Of a stretch of 49,475 nucleotides of DNA, positions 24,984 to 34,511 are shown one piece after another. The translations under genes were made by a program, and so were the position numbers. Numbering within the stretch: the stretch's first letter is position 1; every line of letters starts with the position of its first letter. The stretch is from JAGTVG01 sp964389805 (lineage in GTDB: Bacteria > Bacteroidota > Bacteroidia > Cytophagales > Cyclobacteriaceae): NCBI GenBank assembly GCA_964389805.1, contig CAYMFU010000289.1, forward strand, positions 1 through 49,475, read 5' to 3'. Below the pieces are notes generated by a model that was not told the DNA's origin, ran no database searches, and saw only the letters and a list, made by a program, of their open reading frames with translations.

Positions 24984-27900
24984 TTGGCTATAATTAATCA
25001 AACAGAGAGAATAAATTTCTCCTCAATTAAAACTATTATTGATTACCCTGATTTCCTTGATGTACAACTCCAATCATTCCAGGACTTTTTCCAATTAGAA
25101 ACACCACCTGAAAAAAGAATTCAGGAAGGTCTGTATAAGGTGTTCTCGGAAAACTTCCCAATTTCTGATTCGAGAGAGAACTATGTACTGGAATTTGTCG
25201 ACTACATGGTCGATCCACCGAAATATTCAGTGGGTGAATGTGTTGACAGGGGCCTAACCTATTCTGTTCCTCTTAAGGCTAAATTGAGGTTGTCATGCAA
25301 TGACGAGGACAACGAGGATTTTGAAACCATTGAACAGGAAGTATTTCTTGGGAATATCCCTTATATGACGGAGAAGGGCTCTTTTGTCATAAATGGGGCT
25401 GAGCGGGTTATAGTTTCCCAGTTGCATAGATCTCCGGGTGTTTTCTTTGCCCAGAGTATGCATACCAATGGTACTAAATTGTATTCGGCAAGGATCATTC
25501 CATTCAAAGGAAGTTGGATCGAATTTGCGACCGATGTGAATGCAGTAATGTATGCTTACATTGACCGTAAGAAAAAATTCCCGGTCACAACTTTGTTGCG
25601 TGCAATAGGGTATGGATCTGATAAAGATATTCTTGATCTTTTTGGTCTTTCGGAAGAAGTACCAGCAACAAAAACAAACCTCAAGAAAGTGGTTGGCAGA
25701 AAACTCGCTGCAAGAGTGCTGAAAACATGGATTGAAGATTTTGTTGATGAAGATACCGGAGAAGTTGTTTCTATAGATAGAAATGAAGTTATCCTCGAAA
25801 GGGATTCCGTTATTCAGGAAGAAGATATAGAAACCATTATAGAGTCCGGTTCCAAATCTATTATCCTTCATAAAAATGAAGCAAACATTGCGGATTATAC
25901 TATAATATATAATACACTTCAAAAGGATAATTCCAACTCTGAAAAAGAGGCCGTTGAGCAGATTTACAGGCAGCTGAGAAATACTGAGGCTCCTGATGAA
26001 CAAACTGCCCGGGATATTATACAAAGCTTATTTTTCAGTGATAAAAGATATGACCTGGGTGAAGTAGGCCGGTACAGGATAAATAAGAAGCTTGGTGTCA
26101 ATACTGACTATGAAAAGAAAGTATTGACTACAGAAGATATTGAGCTGATTGTAAAGTACCTGATCGGACTGATTAACTCAAAAGCTGTAGTTGATGACAT
26201 AGACCATTTAAGTAACAGGAGGGTAAGAACTGTTGGAGAACAGTTATATCAACAGTTTGGTGTCGGGTTAGCACGTATGGCCAGGACAATTAAAGAAAGG
26301 ATGAATGTAAGGGATAATGAAGACTTTAAGCCTGTTGATCTGATCAATGCAAGAACATTATCTTCTGTAATTAATTCCTTCTTTGGCACAAACCAGTTGT
26401 CTCAGTTCATGGATCAGACTAATCCACTGGCTGAGATTACCCATAAGCGTCGTATGTCAGCTCTGGGACCAGGCGGTCTTTCCAGAGAGCGGGCTGGATT
26501 CGAGGTCCGGGACGTTCACTATACGCATTATGGGCGACTTTGTACCATTGAGACTCCTGAAGGACCGAATATTGGATTGATTTCATCTCTTTGTGTTCAT
26601 GCCAAAGTGAACAAAATGGGATTCATAGAGACCCCATATCGTAAGTCAAAGGATGGAAAAGTTTCCATGAGTGAAAATGTAGAATACCTTACTGCTGAAG
26701 AGGAGGATACTTTCTATATAGCTCAGGCTAATGCACCGCTGAATAATGCAGGGAAATTCATCAATGAAAAAGTAAAAGCGCGATACGAGGGTGATTATCC
26801 TTTGATTGAAGGTGATAAAGTAGCCTTTATGGATATAGCACCTAATCAGATCGTATCCGTAGCGGCATCCCTGATTCCATTCCTGGAGCATGACGATGCG
26901 AACAGGGCACTTATGGGATCAAACATGCAGCGCCAGGCTGTTCCACTAATGAATCCTCAATCGCCAATTGTGGGTACTGGCTTAGAAGCTCGCGTTGCTG
27001 AAGATTCACGGGCATTAATTAAGGCTGAAGGAGAGGGAGAAGTTGCTTTTGTGGATGCAAACCATATTACTATTAAGTATAACCTGTCTGATGATGAGGC
27101 TGGTACTACATTTGATAGTGAGGTAAAAACATATGATCTTACAAAATTCAGAAGAACGAACCAGGACACCTGCATTAACCTTAGACCTATCGTGTTCAAA
27201 GGACAGAAGATCAAAAGAGGACAGGTGCTCTGTGAAGGATATGCAACTGAAAAAGGTGAGCTGGCTCTCGGAAGAAACCTGATGGTGGCTTTTATGCCAT
27301 GGCAGGGATATAATTTTGAAGATGCTATTGTTGTTTCCGAGCGTGTGGTTAGAAATGACGTATTTACTTCCATACACATAGAAGAATTTGAATTGGAAGT
27401 ACGGGATACAAAACGGGGTGAGGAAGAATTGACTTCTGAAATACCTAACGTCAGTGAGGAAGCCGTTAAAAATCTTGACGAAAATGGCATAATAAGAATT
27501 GGTGCTGAAGTTATGGAGGGGGATATCCTTGTGGGAAAAATTACTCCTAAAGGGGAAACAGATCCTACCCCAGAAGAGAAACTTCTGCGCGCCATATTTG
27601 GAGATAAGGCCGGCGATGTTAAAGACGCCTCATTAAGGGCATCACCGTCACTGGAAGGTGTGGTTATTGAAACTAAATTGTTCGCTAGGCCTAAGAAAGA
27701 TAAGGAGCTCAGGGCTAAATCGAAAAAGGAAGTTGAAATACTGAAGAATAGCTATAGTAAAGAGTTACTTGGGCTAAGGTCTATCTTTATTGAGAAACTC
27801 TCCAATTTGCTGGAAGGGAAAGTGTGCCAGAGTGTAAAACACAAATTTGGAGATGAAATCATGGCAAGCGGAGTTAAGTTCAAGAAGGAGAATATTGAAG

Positions 27901-28856
27901 CCAATTTCTTCCCTGAGAAAAACATTTACAGGGATGAAAGCACCTATAATGTACCTGAAGAGGTAAATCTGATATCTGACCTGTTACTAGATAACTGGAC
28001 AGCTGACGAGCATACCAATGGACTGATCGAAATTCTGGTTAAGAATTTTAATAAGACAAGGAACGAAATTGCCGGTACCTTTAAAAGAGAGAAATTTACT
28101 CTTGAGGTGGGCGATGAGTTGCCAACAGGCATTGTTCAACTGGCCAAAGTATACGTGGCTAAGAAACGTAAACTGAAGGTTGGGGATAAGATGGCTGGGC
28201 GTCATGGAAATAAAGGTGTTGTAGCTAAAATAGTAAGGGAAGAGGATATGCCATTCCTTGAAGACGGAACTCCGGTGGATATAGTATTGAATCCATTGGG
28301 CGTACCCTCGCGTATGAACCTCGGCCAGATCTATGAAACCGTTCTTGGTTGGGCAGGTTTGAAACTGGATAAAAAGTATGCTACACCAATATTTGACGGT
28401 GCAACGATCCAGGATGTTGATAAGGAGCTGAACGATGCGAAATTACCCAGATATGGACGTACAGATCTTTATGACGGACTAACCGGTGAGAAATTCGATC
28501 AACAGGTAACCGTAGGTGTTATCTATATCCTGAAATTGGGTCATCTTGTTGATGATAAAATGCACGCAAGATCCATAGGTCCATACTCCCTGATTACGCA
28601 ACAGCCTCTGGGTGGTAAGGCTCAGTTTGGTGGACAGCGATTTGGTGAGATGGAAGTTTGGGCACTAGAGGCTTTTGGTGCAGCAAATGTTCTTCAGGAA
28701 ATGCTGACTGTGAAGTCTGATGATGTGATCGGAAGAGCGAAGGTTTACGAATCCATTGTTAAAGGTGAGAACATGACAAAGGCGAATGTGCCTGAATCCT
28801 TTAATGTATTGGTACATGAACTCAGGGGTCTTGCACTTGAGGTAACTATGGAATAA
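24984..28856 (+). CDS. rpoB: RNA polymerase subunit beta, TTG start
   Basis: The 1290-residue beta subunit is complete. The rifampicin region (about 465-500; FFGTNQLSQFMDQTNPLAEITHKRRMSALGPGGLS) has the wild-type Asp, His and Ser residues at the usual resistance sites. Later landmarks are the NFEDAIVVSERVV and GDKMAGRHGNKGVV motifs and the C-terminal GGKAQFGGQRFGEMEVWALEAFGAA. Translation must start at the TTG at 24984 (MAIINQTERINFSSIKTI fits the family): a TAA lies in frame at 24969 and no ATG follows until about residue 70. rpoC follows after 39 bases. Confidence 0.97.
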   Translation: MAIINQTERINFSSIKTIIDYPDFLDVQLQSFQDFFQLETPPEKRIQEGLYKVFSENFPISDSRENYVLEFVDYMVDPPKYSVGECVDRGLTYSVPLKAKLRLSCNDEDNEDFETIEQEVFLGNIPYMTEKGSFVINGAERVIVSQLHRSPGVFFAQSMHTNGTKLYSARIIPFKGSWIEFATDVNAVMYAYIDRKKKFPVTTLLRAIGYGSDKDILDLFGLSEEVPATKTNLKKVVGRKLAARVLKTWIEDFVDEDTGEVVSIDRNEVILERDSVIQEEDIETIIESGSKSIILHKNEANIADYTIIYNTLQKDNSNSEKEAVEQIYRQLRNTEAPDEQTARDIIQSLFFSDKRYDLGEVGRYRINKKLGVNTDYEKKVLTTEDIELIVKYLIGLINSKAVVDDIDHLSNRRVRTVGEQLYQQFGVGLARMARTIKERMNVRDNEDFKPVDLINARTLSSVINSFFGTNQLSQFMDQTNPLAEITHKRRMSALGPGGLSRERAGFEVRDVHYTHYGRLCTIETPEGPNIGLISSLCVHAKVNKMGFIETPYRKSKDGKVSMSENVEYLTAEEEDTFYIAQANAPLNNAGKFINEKVKARYEGDYPLIEGDKVAFMDIAPNQIVSVAASLIPFLEHDDANRALMGSNMQRQAVPLMNPQSPIVGTGLEARVAEDSRALIKAEGEGEVAFVDANHITIKYNLSDDEAGTTFDSEVKTYDLTKFRRTNQDTCINLRPIVFKGQKIKRGQVLCEGYATEKGELALGRNLMVAFMPWQGYNFEDAIVVSERVVRNDVFTSIHIEEFELEVRDTKRGEEELTSEIPNVSEEAVKNLDENGIIRIGAEVMEGDILVGKITPKGETDPTPEEKLLRAIFGDKAGDVKDASLRASPSLEGVVIETKLFARPKKDKELRAKSKKEVEILKNSYSKELLGLRSIFIEKLSNLLEGKVCQSVKHKFGDEIMASGVKFKKENIEANFFPEKNIYRDESTYNVPEEVNLISDLLLDNWTADEHTNGLIEILVKNFNKTRNEIAGTFKREKFTLEVGDELPTGIVQLAKVYVAKKRKLKVGDKMAGRHGNKGVVAKIVREEDMPFLEDGTPVDIVLNPLGVPSRMNLGQIYETVLGWAGLKLDKKYATPIFDGATIQDVDKELNDAKLPRYGRTDLYDGLTGEKFDQQVTVGVIYILKLGHLVDDKMHARSIGPYSLITQQPLGGKAQFGGQRFGEMEVWALEAFGAANVLQEMLTVKSDDVIGRAKVYESIVKGENMTKANVPESFNVLVHELRGLALEVTME

Positions 28857-28895
28857 TAATTTGAAACAAGCTTTAGAATATAGACTATATCCAAT

Positions 28896-31800
28896 ATGGC
28901 TTTTAGAAAAAACAAAAAAATTACAAGTGACTTTAAAAATGTAACCATAAGTCTTGCTTCCCCGGAATCAATTCTTGAAAGTTCACATGGTGAAGTCACT
29001 CAACCGGAAACCATTAATTACAGGACCTATAAACCAGAAATGGGGGGATTGTTTTGCGAGCGGATTTTTGGCCCTGTAAAAGATTGGGAATGCCATTGTG
29101 GAAAATACAAGAGAATAAGGTATAAAGGTATAATTTGTGACCGATGCGGCGTTGAGGTGACGGAGAAGAAGGTTAGAAGAGAGCGAATGGGACACATAGA
29201 ACTAGTGGTTCCTGTAGCTCATATCTGGTATTTTAAATCACTGCCTAATAAAATAGGTTACCTTCTGGGATTACCCACGAAGAAACTTGATCAGATCATC
29301 TATTACGAGCGATACCTGGTTGTACAACCCGGAGTGAAAGCTGATGATGGGATCAATACCATGGACTTCCTGACAGAGGATGAATACCTTGATTTTATGG
29401 ATAAGCTTCCAAGGGAAAACCAGATGCTGGATGACGATGATCCAAATAAGTTTATCGCAAAAATGGGGGCTGAATCTCTTGAGATGGTCCTTAAGCGAAT
29501 TGATCTGGACGAATTATCCTATAGCCTGCGACATCAGGCAGCCACAGATACCTCTCAACAGAGAAAAGCAGAAGCACTCAAGAGGCTTAAAGTTGTTGAA
29601 GCCTTCAGAGAAGCAAGAACGCGAATAGAGAATCGTCCTGAGTGGATGATCATCAGAATGGTGCCGGTTATTCCACCGGAACTGCGACCACTTGTCCCTC
29701 TTGATGGAGGACGATTTGCTACCTCTGACCTGAATGATCTTTATAGAAGGGTTATTATCAGGAATAATAGACTTAAGAGATTAATTGACATTAAGGCACC
29801 TGAAGTAATACTCAGAAATGAGAAAAGGATGCTTCAGGAAGCCGTTGATTCATTATTTGATAATTCAAGAAAAGTAAATGCGGTAAGATCAGATGGAAAC
29901 CGTGCCCTGAAATCTCTGAGTGATATGCTCAAAGGAAAGCAAGGCAGGTTCCGTCAGAATTTGCTCGGTAAAAGGGTGGATTATTCAGGACGATCTGTTA
30001 TCGTAGTTGGCCCTGAGCTTAAAATGCATGAGTGTGGCTTGCCAAAGCATATGGCAGCTGAACTATTCAAGCCTTTCATCATTAGAAAGCTTATTGAAAG
30101 AGGTATAGTAAAAACGGTTAAATCAGCCAAAAAGATTGTTGACCGTAAAGATCCAGTTGTCTGGGATATCCTGGAAAACGTACTTAAAGGACATCCTGTT
30201 ATGCTTAACAGGGCTCCTACACTTCACAGACTAGGTATTCAGGCCTTCCAGCCAAAGCTTATAGAGGGTAAGGCCATTCAGTTGCATCCTTTAACATGTA
30301 CAGCTTTCAATGCTGACTTTGATGGTGACCAGATGGCTGTTCATGTACCCCTTGGACAAGAAGCTATCCTGGAAGCTTCTTTACTGATGATATCCACACA
30401 TAATATTCTGAATCCGGCCAATGGAGCACCAATAGCAGTTCCTTCTCAGGATATGGTACTTGGATTGTATTATGTGACCAAAGGCAGACAAAGCACCAAA
30501 GATCATCCAGTTAAAGGTGAAGGCGGGATATTCTATAGTCCGGAGGAAGTTATTATTGCCATCAATGAGCAAGTAGTTTCTATTCACGCTCCTGTTAAGG
30601 TTAAGGTAAATGTCCGGAATGAGGATGGTGAATTAGAAAATAAGATTATAGATACAGTAGCAGGAAGGGTTATATTTAATCAATATGTTCCAGAGGAAGT
30701 TGGTTATGTTGATGAGTTATTGACTAAGAAAAAGCTTCAGAAGATCATCTCTGATGTACATAAAATTTGCGGTGGAGCAAAAGCCGCCAAGTTCCTCGAC
30801 GATATCAAAGAACTTGGATTCCAGATGGCTTACAAGGGAGGTCTATCCATTGGATTGGATGATGTGAAGATCCCAACCACCAAAAACGATCTTATCGCTG
30901 AGGCCAAGGAAGAGGTTGATGCAGTTTGGAACAATTACTTCATGGGTCTGATTACAGACAATGAGAGGTACAACCAGGTAATTGATATCTGGACAAGGAT
31001 AAACTCTCAATTGACCCACACCCTGATGACTGAACTTCAGGAAGATGAAAATGGATTTAATAGCATTTATATGATGATGCACTCCGGAGCCAGGGGTTCC
31101 AGGGAGCAGATCAGGCAGCTTGGAGGAATGAGGGGATTGATGGCCAAACCACAGAAGAGTTTACTGGGTTCAGTCGGTTCTATTATCGAAAACCCGATCT
31201 TGTCGAACTTTAAAGAGGGTCTTGACGTAATTGAGTATTTCATATCGACACACGGTGCCCGAAAAGGATTGGCCGATACAGCCCTGAAAACAGCTGATGC
31301 TGGATACCTTACCAGAAGGTTGGTAGACGTAGCTCAGGATGTAGTTGTGAATGAGGAAGATTGTGGTACACTTCGGGGTCTCGTGGTTACAGCATTGAAA
31401 GATAATGAGGATATCGTTGAACCTCTTTCAGAAAGAATATTAGGCCGGGTTGTTGTGCACGATGTATACCTTCCTTTAAATGATGAAATTGTAATGAGGT
31501 CAGGAGAAGAGATTACAGAAGAGATTGCACAAAGAATCGAAGATGGCGGTATTGAGGAAGTGGAGATAAGATCGGTACTTACTTGTGAAACGAAACAAGG
31601 AATTTGTGCCAAATGCTATGGAAGGAACCTGTCATCCGGATTGATGGTTCAACGTGGAGAGGCCGTTGGAGTTATAGCAGCACAATCCATTGGTGAACCA
31701 GGTACACAGCTGACCCTTCGAACTTTCCACGTAGGAGGTACAGCATCGAATATTGCTGTTGAAGCTAGAATCAATGCAAAGTTTGATGGAAAGGTCGAAT

Positions 31801-33203
31801 ATGAAGAGTTGCGACATCTGACCACGAAGAATGCTGAAGGTGAAAATGTAGAAGTTGTTATGGGACGGACCGGTGAGATTAAGATCGTAGAGGAGAAAAC
31901 CGGAAAGCAACTGATCAGTAACCACGTGCCATATGGAGCTTTCTTAAGCGTTAAAAACGGTACTAAAGTGAAGAAAGGTGATCAGTTATGTTTCTGGGAT
32001 CCATATAATGCCGTAATATTGTCAGACATCGAAGGGAAAGCCGATTATGAATTCATAGAAGATGGAATTACTTATAAAGATGAGTCTGACGAGCAGACAG
32101 GGCATAAAGAAAAGGTGATTATCGATAGCAAGGATAAGACCAAAAACCCCGCGATTATTGTTCAGGGGGCGAAAGATGAAGGTAAATCATACAACATACC
32201 AGTTGGCGCTCACCTGGCAGTTAACATAGGGGATAAAATCGTGTCCGGTCAGATCTTGTGTAAGATACCTAGACAAATTGGTAAAACAAGGGATATAACT
32301 GGGGGTTTACCACGGGTAACTGAATTGTTCGAGGCAAGGAATCCTTCTAATCCTGCTGTAGTAAGTGAAATTGATGGGATTGTATCTTATGGAGCCATTA
32401 AGCGGGGTAACAGGGAAATTTTCATTGAATCCAAAGATGGTATTAAGAAAAGATATCTGGTTCCTCTCTCCAAGCATATCCTTGTACAGGATAATGACTT
32501 TGTGAAAGCGGGTATACCTCTGTCTGATGGAGCTATTACACCAGCTGATATATTAGCGATAAAAGGCCCTACGGCTGTGCAGGAATACCTCGTGAACGAA
32601 ATACAGGAGGTTTATCGTCTGCAGGGTGTGAAGATCAATGATAAGCATATTGAGATCATCGTTAGGCAAATGATGCAGAAAGTTGTCATAATTGAACCTG
32701 GAGATACAAGCTTCTTGCCTGGCCAGGTAGTTGACAAGTGGATGTTCAGAGAAGAGAATGATTCCGTTTTAGATAAAAAAGTAATCCTTGATTCTAAGGA
32801 TTCTGCCGCTCTTAAAGCAGGTCAGATTATTTCGTCGAGAAGGCTACGGGATGAAAATTCCAGTTTGAAACGAAAGGATATGGCCACTGTAGAGGTACGG
32901 GATGCTATGGCAGCAGTTTCGATGCCTACCTTGCAAGGTATTACACAAGCCTCACTTGGAACACAAAGTGTACTTTCGGCTGCTTCCTTCCAGGAAACGA
33001 CAAAAGTGCTCAGTGAAGCTGCTATCAGAGGAAAGCGTGATGGGCTGATAGGATTGAAAGAAAATGTAATTGTGGGGCACCAGATACCTGCTGGGACAGG
33101 AATGAGAGAGTATAGCAAGTTGATTGTATCTTCTAAAGAGGAATACGAGCAATTGATTGAATCCAAAGAGGAGTTCACAAAACATAGAGAACCACAGTAT
33201 TAA
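28896..33203 (+). CDS. rpoC: RNA polymerase subunit beta'
   Basis: The 1435-residue subunit carries the catalytic magnesium motif NADFDGDQM (from residue 472). Zinc site 1 is C66, C68, C81 and C84; zinc site 2 is built from the cysteine of NEEDCGT and the CETKQGICAKC cluster. The trigger loop and bridge helix regions (GARKGLADTALKTADAGYLTRRLVDVAQD) are intact, as is the C-terminal GLKENVIVGHQIPAGTG. It is encoded in the standard place after rpoB. Confidence 0.98.
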   Translation: MAFRKNKKITSDFKNVTISLASPESILESSHGEVTQPETINYRTYKPEMGGLFCERIFGPVKDWECHCGKYKRIRYKGIICDRCGVEVTEKKVRRERMGHIELVVPVAHIWYFKSLPNKIGYLLGLPTKKLDQIIYYERYLVVQPGVKADDGINTMDFLTEDEYLDFMDKLPRENQMLDDDDPNKFIAKMGAESLEMVLKRIDLDELSYSLRHQAATDTSQQRKAEALKRLKVVEAFREARTRIENRPEWMIIRMVPVIPPELRPLVPLDGGRFATSDLNDLYRRVIIRNNRLKRLIDIKAPEVILRNEKRMLQEAVDSLFDNSRKVNAVRSDGNRALKSLSDMLKGKQGRFRQNLLGKRVDYSGRSVIVVGPELKMHECGLPKHMAAELFKPFIIRKLIERGIVKTVKSAKKIVDRKDPVVWDILENVLKGHPVMLNRAPTLHRLGIQAFQPKLIEGKAIQLHPLTCTAFNADFDGDQMAVHVPLGQEAILEASLLMISTHNILNPANGAPIAVPSQDMVLGLYYVTKGRQSTKDHPVKGEGGIFYSPEEVIIAINEQVVSIHAPVKVKVNVRNEDGELENKIIDTVAGRVIFNQYVPEEVGYVDELLTKKKLQKIISDVHKICGGAKAAKFLDDIKELGFQMAYKGGLSIGLDDVKIPTTKNDLIAEAKEEVDAVWNNYFMGLITDNERYNQVIDIWTRINSQLTHTLMTELQEDENGFNSIYMMMHSGARGSREQIRQLGGMRGLMAKPQKSLLGSVGSIIENPILSNFKEGLDVIEYFISTHGARKGLADTALKTADAGYLTRRLVDVAQDVVVNEEDCGTLRGLVVTALKDNEDIVEPLSERILGRVVVHDVYLPLNDEIVMRSGEEITEEIAQRIEDGGIEEVEIRSVLTCETKQGICAKCYGRNLSSGLMVQRGEAVGVIAAQSIGEPGTQLTLRTFHVGGTASNIAVEARINAKFDGKVEYEELRHLTTKNAEGENVEVVMGRTGEIKIVEEKTGKQLISNHVPYGAFLSVKNGTKVKKGDQLCFWDPYNAVILSDIEGKADYEFIEDGITYKDESDEQTGHKEKVIIDSKDKTKNPAIIVQGAKDEGKSYNIPVGAHLAVNIGDKIVSGQILCKIPRQIGKTRDITGGLPRVTELFEARNPSNPAVVSEIDGIVSYGAIKRGNREIFIESKDGIKKRYLVPLSKHILVQDNDFVKAGIPLSDGAITPADILAIKGPTAVQEYLVNEIQEVYRLQGVKINDKHIEIIVRQMMQKVVIIEPGDTSFLPGQVVDKWMFREENDSVLDKKVILDSKDSAALKAGQIISSRRLRDENSSLKRKDMATVEVRDAMAAVSMPTLQGITQASLGTQSVLSAASFQETTKVLSEAAIRGKRDGLIGLKENVIVGHQIPAGTGMREYSKLIVSSKEEYEQLIESKEEFTKHREPQY

Positions 33204-33209
33204 TAAATT

Positions 33210-33542
33210 ATGGAAGACGACAATAAAGCTAAAAATCCTGCAGCACCAAACCAGATCAATATCGAATTGACAGAGGATATTGCCGAAGGCATATATTCAA
33301 ATCTGGCGATGATCGCACATTCAAATAGTGAATTTGTGATCGATTTTATCCGGTTAATGCCTGGTGTTCCGAAGGCTAAGGTAAAATCCAGAATAGTGAT
33401 TACACCTGAACATGCCAAAAGGTTATCTAATGCCTTGATCGACAATATCCGTAAATACGAGGATACTTTCGGTGACATTAAGAAAACAGAAGATGCACCT
33501 AAATTCCCAATCAATTTTGGGGGTACTGTAGGAGAGGCTTAA
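33210..33542 (+). CDS. DUF3467-family protein
   Basis: The 110-residue protein matches DUF3467, a small family often found after rpoC in Bacteroidota: NQINIELTEDIAEGIYSNLAMIAHSNSEFVIDFIRLMPGVPKAKVKSRIVITPEHAKRLSNAL. The function is unknown. It begins 6 bases after the rpoC stop, so it is co-translated with RNA polymerase. The motif NSEFVIDF with a following PG is the strongest family mark. No signal peptide, membrane segment or cysteine is present, so it is cytoplasmic. A link to RNA polymerase is suggested only by position. Confidence 0.88.
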   Translation: MEDDNKAKNPAAPNQINIELTEDIAEGIYSNLAMIAHSNSEFVIDFIRLMPGVPKAKVKSRIVITPEHAKRLSNALIDNIRKYEDTFGDIKKTEDAPKFPINFGGTVGEA

Positions 33543-33569
33543 TGGATTGAATTTTTGGGGGTACTTTTT

Positions 33570-33600
33570 TTTGCATAATAAAAGGAATTACCTACCTTTG
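33570..33600 (+). promoter_or_regulatory. Promoter of rpsL-rpsG-fusA-rpsJ
   Basis: TTTG (33570-33573), a 19-base spacer and TACCTTTG (33593-33600) match the Bacteroidota consensus. The transcript would begin near CAGTCCGAAATTTTC, which can fold with the following AAGGA into a short bulged hairpin. The leader before rpsL is about 42 bases. Confidence 0.8.
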
Positions 33601-33646
33601 CAGTCCGAAATTTTCAAGGAGAATAGAAAAATAACGATATAATTGT

Positions 33647-34024
33647 ATGCCAACAATTCAACAGTTAGTTAGAAAGGGACGAAAAACGAAATCGTCAAAA
33701 TCAAAGTCACCTGCTTTGGATTCATGTCCACAGAGGAGGGGAGTATGTACCCGGGTATATACAACAACCCCGAAGAAGCCTAATTCTGCCATGAGAAAGG
33801 TGGCCAGGGTAAGGCTCACCAATGGTAATGAAGTGAACGCCTATATCATGGGAGAGGGCCATAATTTACAGGAACACTCTCTTGTTCTGATCAGGGGTGG
33901 CCGAGTGAAGGACCTTCCAGGCGTGCGTTATCACATTATCAGAGGTGCCCTCGATACAGCAGGAGTTGAAGGCCGGCTTCAGGCCAGATCAAAATATGGT
34001 GCTAAAAGGCCTAAGACTAAATAA
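33647..34024 (+). CDS. rpsL: 30S ribosomal protein S12
   Basis: The 125-residue decoding-site protein has TTPKKPNSAMRKVARVRLTNG and GGRVKDLPGVRYHIIRGALD. The lysines at which substitutions give streptomycin resistance (in PKKPNS and RVKDLPG) are wild type. It is the first gene of the str operon here, with its own promoter. Confidence 0.98.
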   Translation: MPTIQQLVRKGRKTKSSKSKSPALDSCPQRRGVCTRVYTTTPKKPNSAMRKVARVRLTNGNEVNAYIMGEGHNLQEHSLVLIRGGRVKDLPGVRYHIIRGALDTAGVEGRLQARSKYGAKRPKTK

Positions 34025-34035
34025 ATTTATTTAAG

Positions 34036-34503
34036 ATGAGGAAGACAAAACCAAAGAAGAGATATTTATTGCCGGACCCTAAATTTAAGGATACACTAGT
34101 TACCAGGTTTGTTAATAATCTGATGCTCATGGGTAAAAAGAACCTGTCCTACAGGACTTTTTATGATGCCATCGAAATTGTTGAGAACAGGGTTGGTGAA
34201 AATGGCCTGGAGACCTGGAAAAAGGCTTTGAATAATATTATACCTGCTGTTGAGGTAAAAAGTAGAAGGGTGGGTGGTGCTACCTTCCAGGTGCCGACTG
34301 AAGTGAGGCCTGATCGTAAGGTTTCATTAGGGATAAAATGGATGATCAGGTATGCGAAGATGAGGAACGAGAAAACTATGGTGGAGAGACTGGCCGGAGA
34401 GATAATAGCTGCTTCGAAAGGTGAAGGTGCTGCTGTGAAGAAGAAAGATGATACACATAGAATGGCTGATGCCAATAAGGCTTTCTCCCACTTCAGATTC
34501 TAA
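34036..34503 (+). CDS. rpsG: 30S ribosomal protein S7
   Basis: The 155-residue protein matches S7, the primary binder of the 16S rRNA 3' major domain: MRKTKPKKRYLLPDPKFKDTLVTRFVNNLMLMGKKNLSYR, then PAVEVKSRRVGGATFQVPTEV and the C-terminal HRMADANKAFSHFRF. S7 represses the str operon in E. coli; the 11-base rpsL-rpsG spacer here is too short for the E. coli type target. Confidence 0.98.
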   Translation: MRKTKPKKRYLLPDPKFKDTLVTRFVNNLMLMGKKNLSYRTFYDAIEIVENRVGENGLETWKKALNNIIPAVEVKSRRVGGATFQVPTEVRPDRKVSLGIKWMIRYAKMRNEKTMVERLAGEIIAASKGEGAAVKKKDDTHRMADANKAFSHFRF

Positions 34504-34511
34504 AACTTGAA

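Noticed and set aside
25293..26024. Long minus-strand frame (243 codons) inside rpoB
   Set aside because: It is fully antisense to a conserved rpoB region and has a composition typical of shadow frames, with no recognisable domain.
26957..27595. Long minus-strand frame (212 codons) inside rpoB
   Set aside because: Serine-rich antisense shadow of rpoB codons with no family match.
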